NCBI RefSeq assembly: GCF_002288925.2
Contig: NW_022098072.1
Location: forward strand, 23,885,296-23,949,295
Direction of reading: 5' to 3'
DNA length: 64,000 bases
DNA from: Delphinapterus leucas
Lineage: Eukaryota > Chordata > Mammalia > Artiodactyla > Monodontidae
The notes below the pieces were generated by a model, which was not told the origin of the DNA, made no database searches, and saw nothing but the letters and a program-made list of their open reading frames with translations. How positions within the stretch are numbered: the stretch's first letter is position 1; each line of letters begins with the position of its first letter. Shown one piece after another: positions 55,885 through 64,000 of the stretch. A program made the position numbers and the translations under genes.

Positions 55885-56072
55885 TGTATAGGTCTTGCAT
55901 TTTTACCCCACCATAGCTCTATGAGGTAAGTTCTGTTACCTTCGTTTTGCAGATGTGGTCTGTGTGGCTTACAGGAATTGTTATTCAGGCCAAGTAACAC
56001 AGATAAGAAATGGTGGACTCAGAAATTAGATTCTTTGTTTGACTCCCACATTTGAGCTCTTAACCTGCTGGT
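55885..56072 (-). repeat. MIR-like fragment
   Basis: Contains catagctctatgaggtaagt tctgttacc, ttcgttttgcagatg and caagtaacacagataagaaa; a diverged MIR in the same orientation as its neighbour. Confidence 0.6.
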
Positions 56073-59000
56073 GTACCATTAATATATGTTAACCAAACCC
56101 TTCTTGTTGGGCATTTAGGTTATTTACAATTTTTTGCGTTATGAACAATCCACAGCAGGCTGAAATGAATAAAAAATGTAAAACCTCTCCTTTAAGCCCC
56201 AGAAGAAACTCTTTAAAAATATATACAATCATTAATATATAAAAACCATTGAATGGGAATATTTACTTTTTAAACAACTTATTTCAGCCACATTGTCATT
56301 TTGCTTTCCACTAAATCACCTGTAGACTTTTTACAGCTCTCCATTCTTAAGCCACTCTGTTACTACAGTTTGCCTCCTGCTCTGACACTAAGATTGGATT
56401 AATCAATAATATTTACTTCTGCCTTTGAAGAATAAGAGTTAAAATTGCCATTTGCTTACTTTGTTATGATTAGTGTGATGTCTGGCTTGGAGTAAAAATC
56501 AGTATATGTTTACTTGACTAATTTTATATTTATAGAAATCAGAACTAGATAGAACTTAGGAGGAAATTAGTGTGGTGTATCCATGTGCCACTTATATTTA
56601 GAGGAACTGGAAATGACAGTGTATATATATGTTGATATACTTGAAGAAGGCATTATTTCCAGAGGTTCATCGTATAATCACAATGTTAATTATTTCACTA
56701 GATGTAATTAAGATTGTTTCTTAACAAAAAGGATAGCATTTATACAGCTGATTGATCATTTTTGTCCTCATTCAAAGAAGTCTTCTTGAAAACACTAGAC
56801 TTAAACCAACAATACTGTCATCATACAGAACATGTTTTGAATTTTCTTAAAAATTCTTAAATTGTGTTCTTTTGAAGTATAGTCCAGTCTGCATCCTTTG
56901 GGTGTGGCAAACTTCTAAAAATCTCTTGGAGTTATCAAATAAAGTGAATACCAAGCAAAGTAATATTAAGTTAAAAACTCATAAAAATCTCACTGTGTTT
57001 TCCAAATATTGTCACAGAGGAGCCAGTTTAATTGACCACAAGCCACTACTTTCGCATAGATAGTGAATGTCTAAGACCTTCAGAATTTCTGTTGAAAAGC
57101 CCAATTGACTAAACAATTTAAATGCTCTAATAGCATTCTTTAGGAATTTGAGGTCTCCAATCACCCATTAAAATAAACTAACAATAGCAAAAATTGACCA
57201 GATTTAGGAGGGGCCTGAAGTTGTCATCTGAGGGTGTGAGACACATCTTGAGATCTCTGAGTAGGTGCTTGATGTCCCAGAGAGAAACAGACTCTAATCT
57301 CCAGTTCCAACAAAAATAATGAATTAATTATAATAAAATTCATTATAGAGAGCACACGCCACAGCCCTGTGCCTATTCTAATAGGATTTGACCTAAAATT
57401 GGAATAGATATTTGCATTGTGTCTTCAACCAAGGATCTACAAACATTTTACAAATATTGACTCATTTTGCTTTCTGAATTAGACTTGTAAAATTTTGATT
57501 CATCAACTTTTGCTTTAATTTACTGAGGCTTAATGTGGAAAGCTTTAAAAAAAAATCTCTCTGAATTCATTCATTTGTATCCAGAGTCATTGCTACCTTC
57601 CAAATTAGTATTCTTCAAATTTAACAGCCCACATTCAATTACCTTTCTGCTTAGGTTTTTGTATGGGTATAATCAATCCACTTTTTTCTTGTTTCCAGGC
57701 AACAATGATTTCAGCTCTAGTTTTAGTTTTAGTGAATTCCATTTTTTGTTTTAGTGTATTAGTCACCTTAAAATTTAGTCACCTTAAGACTGAATGTTAT
57801 GCTCACTTAGGAGCTAAAGCTTTGTGCCTTTACTCAGAGTCTCTGGATCTTACACAATGCTGACTTCCATCTGCTTAAAACTTGGGCAGAATTAAGAATC
57901 CGATAGTATTCAGGGACCTTCTAATAGGAACCAATTGTTCAATTTAATCTATTTAAAAATATCAATTTGGCCTTTGCTGAGGAGGAGTGACTTCTAAGAA
58001 CATATGAATTTATTACATGGGTAGGTATTTCAAAGGCTATTGTTTTCTGTGTCTATAAAAATAAAAGATAAAGTATCTGACATGGAAAGCAGTCCTGAAT
58101 TAAGCTATTGATAACTTTGCCTCTGTATTTTTTCTGGTAGGACTTAACATGTTTTGATTGTTCATATACAAAACTATAATGGAAGTGCCAAAATAAGTTA
58201 AAACGCATTATGCAGTGGGTTACAGTTAGCAAGTTGCCTTCTTGATTGACTTTACTTGAATATAGAGAGAATTACCCATGTACCCTCCCTTGTGTCTCTT
58301 TAAGCTCTTGTTTGCGTAATTGAAATTCCCCACATTTCAATAGGCGAAGTTAATTTTTAGATTTTGACAGTGATTTCACCATAGCTTGATTAGGAAAGTG
58401 GTTTCAACATTCCTCGGGGGTTTATCCAGTTCAGAGATATTTTTTCTTAGGATTGGCATAAATAAAGCTGGGGTATCAGCTGAACACAAACTATGGTACT
58501 GGTTTCTCCTAGTTGGCTCTTAGAGCTACCTTTGTGCTTATTGCTTGGGAACTTTATCTGCCATTCTGTGGCAAACTTGCAAAACACTCCAGCCCTCAAT
58601 TTAATCACCAAATGAATTAGAGACAATGATTTAGGTTCTGAGGAATTCTGAGGAGCACAGCACTGCTATCTTTTCCACAGTTAAGCCAGGTCCTTTAATT
58701 TTGTAGAGTGGAGAGATAGTTATCATGGCATTTACTTTACATTTATGTGGCTATTCCTCAGCACTCTTTATGGGTCTTTTGGGTATTCTCTTGGGCGTAG
58801 AAATCAGCGCTTCACTCAAAGGTCTCAGATAACTGTTCTCAAGCCGTGCACTTGATCAAATGCTTATTTGGACTTTTACATACCAACAGACTCAGGCTGT
58901 GATGAAGTACTTACCACACTTGCTAATAAATAGCTCTCTTTAGTTGTAAAACTAAAAGGATCAAACAAGAAAAGTTTAGAGCCCTAAAGCTATAAAGATT

Positions 59001-59534
59001 TTCCTTTTGAAGTGTTGGATTGGAGGATGATTATGTTCATTAATACTGATGAAAATTTCTTTAATTTTCTCCTTGAAAAGTTATTTAAAATACTTTATAA
59101 GTTGCTCATTTATAGTGGTGATTGCCATTTATAAAACATAATGGGGCTTTAGCAGTGCCTTTTTTCCTTTGATTTTTCTTAAAAAAAGAAATCTGCTAAC
59201 ATCTGGCTTTCTGCTCCGGGTCCTCCTCACATTGCCTCATGTAACTGGCTTGTGCTTTTCACTCCTCGCCTTCCAGGCTATGGTTACACAACATAGCCTC
59301 TGCAAGATTTTTTTTTTATATCTGAAAACTGACTCAGTTTTATTTAATTTACTGGGGCAAATGCCATGGACACATTTCCAAGAAAGGAAGAGATGCGGAC
59401 CACAAGGGCTAGCCTTAAGAGCAAGGAGAGAGGAATGACTTCAGAGTTACAAGGTTTAGGGGATTTTGATATGACTCCTTAACCGCTTAGTAGGAATCAG
59501 TGTTGTGAGATGACAGGCATCTCTGTCCTCTTCA

Positions 59535-59655
59535 ACTGGTTTTTGTGAATAATAACAGCAAATATTTATTGACAGACACCAGGCACTGAGCTAAGTGCTC
59601 CTTATAGATATTCTGATTTGATCATTACCATTTAATAGCCCACAGGATTGCAAAT
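59535..59655 (-). repeat. MIR-like fragment
   Basis: aaatatttattgacagacac caggcactgagctaagtgct, the end of a reverse-complement MIR. Confidence 0.6.
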
Positions 59656-60329
59656 GTCTGCCTAAATTACCATTACTTTTTACAAGAAATTGGGAAGTTT
59701 AATTGTCTATAAACTGACTATGGCTTCTGTTCAGTATGCCCAGGGAAGGCAGCAGTGCTTCCTGAGGCGAGTTCTCTGGTTGGGGTATTCTGTCAGTTTC
59801 CATTGCTAGTAGATGTACCTGTTTCTGTCTTGAGGTGCCCTGTGTACTTCATTGCTACCTTCACACTGGACCATTCAGGATGCAAAGCAAAATGTGACTG
59901 GCAGTACCTGTCATTCTTTATGCTCTTCCTTGTGGGTCTATGCATCACTGAAGAAATGCTATGGTGAATTAGTAGGAAAGGAGAAATGCATCCCAAATCT
60001 GTACTCTACCCATTTATTCTCAGGAGATAATCTTTCCTCTTTTGATGAGAAAATGGAGGTCATTGGGTAGAAAATCTCATACTATCTATCTCTCTTCTCT
60101 TTCTCAAAATTTGTCTTTATCTTGACTCATCCTGATGTCCTCTGCCCACCTCAGAGGAGGTAGTGCTTCTCTTGTTGTTAGGAAAGACTAGCCCTGTATC
60201 CGTGCTCTGGGGCTTACACACCTGTGGCCAGCAGGCTCTGACCCGTCACCTAGCCTCCCTCCCTCACACGCCACCCACCTCTTTGCACCCACAGGGATGA
60301 GGAGGAGCAGAGTACAGTTAAGTGCTGGG

Positions 60330-61010
60330 TCTTGTGTTGGATAAGCCCTGACTTCTTCCCCCAGGTTCAGATTCTAAGAACACCTTCCTTCAGCTCTGCC
60401 TCTTTTTCATTTTCCTCTGTTCTTGCCCAGCCAGGCTTGGTGAGTGAGAACTCAATCACACTGGCTTCGCCTCCTTCATGCCAACCTATGCCTCTATCCA
60501 TCATCCAGTTTCTGTCTCCATGGTGCCACTGAAACTGCCCTGACAAAGCTGTCGGGTGATGTCTTTGTGGCTTTGCTTTTCCAGTGTTACTTGTTCTTAT
60601 TCCAGTACTTAATATTTTTGAAATTCCCTCCTTGAAATTCTCTCTTCTCTCTGCAGGACAACTCCCACTTTAGGTTTTTCTCCTGCCTCTCTTTCTCAGT
60701 ATCTGTGGGGGGAGCATTTGGGGGGAAGGAAGGTAGGTTGTTCCTCTTCCTCTGCTGCCCCTGAGTTGTAGGTGTTCCCCAAGATAACCTCTGTATCCCT
60801 CTTTTTTATCAACACACTCTTGCTGGGTGAGGTCAACCTCTGCCACAGTTTCAGCCTCCATTTATATTCTGGTAACTCCCCAAACTCTCTACATAACCCA
60901 GATCTCACTCTTTTAGTCCACACTCTTGTTTCCAAGTACTTGTTAGACAAGTCCTTCTCCAGCTCTATAGGCACATGGAGTTAAATGTATCCCACACTGA
61001 CCTTATAATA
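60330..61010 (+). repeat. L2 LINE remnant (internal part)
   Basis: Ordered but diverged L2 sequence: cactgaaactgccctgacaa, gtgatgtctttgtggct, tttctcctgcctctctttct, tgctgggtgaggtcaacctc-type and acataacccagatctcactc. No open frame is preserved. Confidence 0.6.
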
Positions 61011-61839
61011 TTCTCTCCCCAATCTGTTTTTTTCTTTATATCTCAGTTAATTATAAAGATTATGGAACATAAAGGGAAAAAGTAATGGATTAATGCTTTT
61101 AAATCACATGAATGTATTTTGCATTAATGTAGTTTTTGGAAATGCTTCCAAAAGAGTGAACTCTGCAAGGATCAGAGAATGGTTTGCATATAGAATGACA
61201 AAGTTTAAGAACTCACGTTTTATCTCTTCCTTTTTACAAGCACTTTGCTATCATTGTTTATTTCAAATCTATGGTTTAAATGGAGGTAAATGAAGTATCA
61301 CAGAGGTTAGAGTCTCAAGTTAGAAACGACCTTACACAATTCTGATCTGTTATAAATTTACTCTCTAAATGAATATCTCTATCTACGTGGACAGTAGGAC
61401 TGGATGTTCTCCAAATTAATTTCTGTGTAGAATACCATGTTTATCAAGGTTAAGTAACTGGAATGTGCTAAGTTGAAGCTTACGTATTTGTTATATTATT
61501 AAAACTCAACAGTTACCACAGCGACTGCTTAGAACTTAGACAACAAAAAATTTCTCAGGGAGGAGAATTTTGTCATGGACATTATTTAGAATTGCTGGCA
61601 CACGGTGCTAATAAAAAGCAGACTGTGGTTTAGTAAGTTTTATTATTGTTTTAAAATTCTCTGTACACAATGCACCCCTTATTGCCTCCACCTGAGTAAG
61701 ACTGATCCCACCTCCTATCACCCTTGTATACTGTTGCCTCATAGAGTTTGCACTCTTCCTCTGAGATATTTACCAAGATGGCTCTTCCTCCTTGTTCCTA
61801 ATACCACTGTTTAGGTCAGAATCTTGGCGTTTCTCTCCT

Positions 61840-62435
61840 GGATTATCATAATTACGTTTACTCTACTCTCTTGGTCACCAGGCTTTCTCCCTTCCAGTCC
61901 ATTCTTTATTACCAGAATTAATTTTTAAAGACCTTATCATACTGGTTTTCTGCTTCAAACCTCCCAGTGGCTCTTCATTCATTGCATACATGAGTAAGTA
62001 AAATTCCTTAGCATGACATACAAGCCTCCTATTTCACAGTAAAATCCTAACTATCTCTTCAGGTTCAACCTCAGCTCCCTCTGCTCTAATTAAACTACAT
62101 GTTTCCCTCCTCCCCCAACATACCATTCTCTTGACCAACTTGACTTTGCATGTACTGCACAAAGGGTCTTGGGGTGCCTTTCTCCTCACCATCACCTATG
62201 AATCCTTTCCTCGGTCTCAGACTCAGTTGCTCTTCCTCTGCGTTCACGTGGCACTCTGCACACACCTCATTAGAGCACATGGAACATGCTATTGCAAGTT
62301 TTAATCTACACTCTAGCCTCCCTGAAATAACTGTGAGCTCCTTGAGAACAGGGAGTGTCTTATTCATCTTTGTATCCTTATCACCTATCAGAGTGATTAA
62401 CAAATAGCAAGTAGACGCTGAAAATATGTTAGTTG
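61840..62435 (+). repeat. L2 LINE 3' end
   Basis: Classic L2 3' region: gcttcaaacctcccagtggc, ataactgtgagctccttgag aacagggagtgtc, tcatctttgtatccttatca and acaaatagcaagtagacgct. Confidence 0.85.
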
Positions 62436-62814
62436 AAAAAATGGATTTGAACCTGGAAAGAACGAACCAAGAGGGGGAAAATCATGTAAAAACTTTGGAG
62501 AGAAATTTGGCAAATCTTACAAGTGAAGATTTCCAATCATGAATGGTCTTTAAAAAATAATATTAAGGAAAAAAGCAAGCTGCAGTATAGAAACAGTATG
62601 ATATTTATATTGTATTTTAAAACATGCAAAATAATTTTGTGTTATACACTGTGTAGGGCTGCATGCATATAAAGAAAAATAAAAGAAAGAAATGGGAACC
62701 TAAGAAATCAGGCAATTTAAGGGTAAAGCAGAGGAATGAGATTGAGGATATATGGGCTTAACTATATTGGCAATATTTTATTTCTTAAGATACATGGAGG
62801 GGATACAAATGCTC

Positions 62815-63045
62815 ATGAGAAAGAAAAAGAAAGAGAGAAAGAAAAAGAAAGAAAGAAAGAGAAAAAAGAAAGGAAGAGAAAGAAAGGAAGAAAGGAAAGG
62901 GAGAAAGAGAGAAAGAGAAAGAAAGAAAGGAAAGAAAGAAAGAAAAAGAAAGAAAGAAAAAGAGAAAGAAGGAAAGAAAAAATGAAAGAAAGGGAGGAAG
63001 GAAGGAGGGGAGAGGAGGGAGGAAGGAAGGAAAGAAAGACAAAAG
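62815..63045. repeat. Long (GAAA)n-type purine tract
   Basis: About 230 bp almost wholly purine on the plus strand, built from gaaa, gaaagaaa, ggaagg and gaggaagg units. The two long lysine/glutamate and serine/phenylalanine frames read from it are low-complexity artefacts. Confidence 0.95.
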
Positions 63046-64000
63046 ATCCCACGTAGGTTGGCTGGCTATTGGATTTCCATGTCTAGACCTGGTAAGGTCT
63101 CTAAAACATCATCTCTAGGAAGTGACTAATGTCATAACAATAGATTCAGCTGCTTGTGTATAATTTCCCTAACTTCCTTGTTATTCATTTTATGTACCAG
63201 TATCATTTCACACAGTTAAAAAAAATAAGCAGAGGAACATTCCTTACTTAATTTGTTCTTACTTTGTTTTTCATCGTACAGCTAGTAGCTACCTCATCCC
63301 ATGTGGAAGCCTTTCACGTGTGTGTATACGTGTCTCAGTTAAAACATACACCAGCTTTTAGGTTCTTCTAAAATGTTCAAATGACTGCTTAATTTGATTT
63401 CCACTACTTAATTTATTCTATCAGTAAAGCTACATGTCCTGGGCTACCTGTGCAATCTGGAGGACTTTTAGGGTGCTTATTTATTCTAGTTGGGGCTTAC
63501 TAACTTAAGGCAGAGGTAAAATAGTCTCAAAATAGTGCACAATACTTCCATTTTCCAATGACTGAGAAACTAAAATGTGAAAATCCATGTGAGATGGTTT
63601 ACAGGCTAGTTTTCTGTTCTAAGAGGGGAGTTGGAGTCCAGACTCAGACTCCTGCCTCCTCAGGGACCAAAACAGCCAATAGTGGGAACCCCAAGCATCT
63701 CTGGCTTTAAACTGGCAGAACATGGCAGAGTGATCCACAAACTCGGCTAAAGGTTGCCCTCTCCAGCTGGCCTGGAGCTGAAAAAGGGGAATGGGAAAAG
63801 AGTGTGCAGTGATTCAAACTAAATGAAGCTGCCTTACGGAATTTAAGATTATGTTCTTATACTTGGTTAGTTTTTTGGGGGTATATTCTCTTCTCCATTA
63901 TTCCTTTACACGAAACTAAACAACAGCTAATTGCAGGAGGTACTTTTGGAAAGGGTTCCCCCACTAGAAAGGAAATGGAAAAAGCCATGAATTTTGAAAG

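Larger units (their letters stand above)
51409..64000 (-). other. LAMA4: LAMA4 intron 2 (partial)
   Basis: At least 12.6 kb between exon 3 and the upstream signal-peptide exon, which is not in the window. The intron is lower in young repeats than the rest. It contains a CpG-rich block (51612-51810), an L1M 3' end (53395-53768), two MIRs near 55.6-56.1 kb, two L2 segments (60330-61010, 61840-62435) and a 230-bp GAAA-type tract. 52.0-53.3, 53.8-55.4, 56.1-59.5 and 63.1-64.0 kb hold AT-rich unique sequence with nothing I recognise. Confidence 0.75.

Noticed and set aside
62736..63056. Lysine/glutamate-rich and serine/phenylalanine-rich frames of up to 106 codons
   Set aside because: Translation of the GAAA-type simple repeat.
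1..64000. CRISPR arrays, operons, bacterial promoters or phage genes
   Set aside because: The window is mammalian intron/exon sequence; no spaced direct-repeat arrays or dense coding were seen. No tRNA, snRNA or rRNA gene was found apart from tRNA-derived SINE heads.

Overview
The window is mammalian genomic DNA, most likely from a cetacean (whale or dolphin). The organism call rests on many low-divergence tRNA-Glu-derived CHR-family SINEs, with the hallmark start GGGCTTCCCTGGTGG and an internal GGTTCGTGCCCCGG B box, plus young artiodactyl-style L1 copies. I saw no ruminant BovB/BOV-tA or pig PRE-1 copies. Coding density, GT-AG introns and old mammalian repeats (MIR, L2, MER/hAT, MLT1) all fit a eukaryotic intronic landscape.

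The only gene I can support is LAMA4 (laminin alpha-4 chain) on the minus strand. Eleven consecutive coding exons, corresponding to human exons 3 to 13, run from high to low coordinate (51408 down to 864). All have canonical GT-AG junctions and matching phases, and together they give 1473 nt = 491 codons with no stop or frameshift. They encode the short arm, made of laminin-type EGF (LE) modules 1-3 plus a truncated fourth, and then the first part of the alpha-helical coiled-coil domain. The signal-peptide exon (upstream, beyond 64000) and the rest of the coiled coil and LG1-LG5 (downstream, below position 1) are outside the window. I found no second gene.

Layout: 1-863 intron 13; 864-9308 exons 13-11 with L1-rich introns; 9309-20374 exons 10-8 region; 20375-24759 exons 7-6; 24760-33812 intron 5 and exon 5; 33813-40487 intron 4 and exon 4; 40488-51408 intron 3 and exon 3; 51409-64000 intron 2, mostly unique or ancient sequence with L2, MIR and a long GAAA-type tract.

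The most interesting non-gene structure is in intron 3. An insertion bounded by a 15-bp target-site duplication (41912-41926 / 43766-43780) joins a 5'-truncated L1 to about 600 bp of unrelated sequence, of which about 280 bp is very CpG-rich. It looks like a template-switch chimeric retrocopy that carries a CpG-rich first-exon-like fragment of an unidentified gene. A second CpG-rich block of unknown origin lies about 200 bp upstream of exon 3. An unclassified ~185-bp sequence occurs twice as direct copies 5.2 kb apart, in introns 9 and 7.
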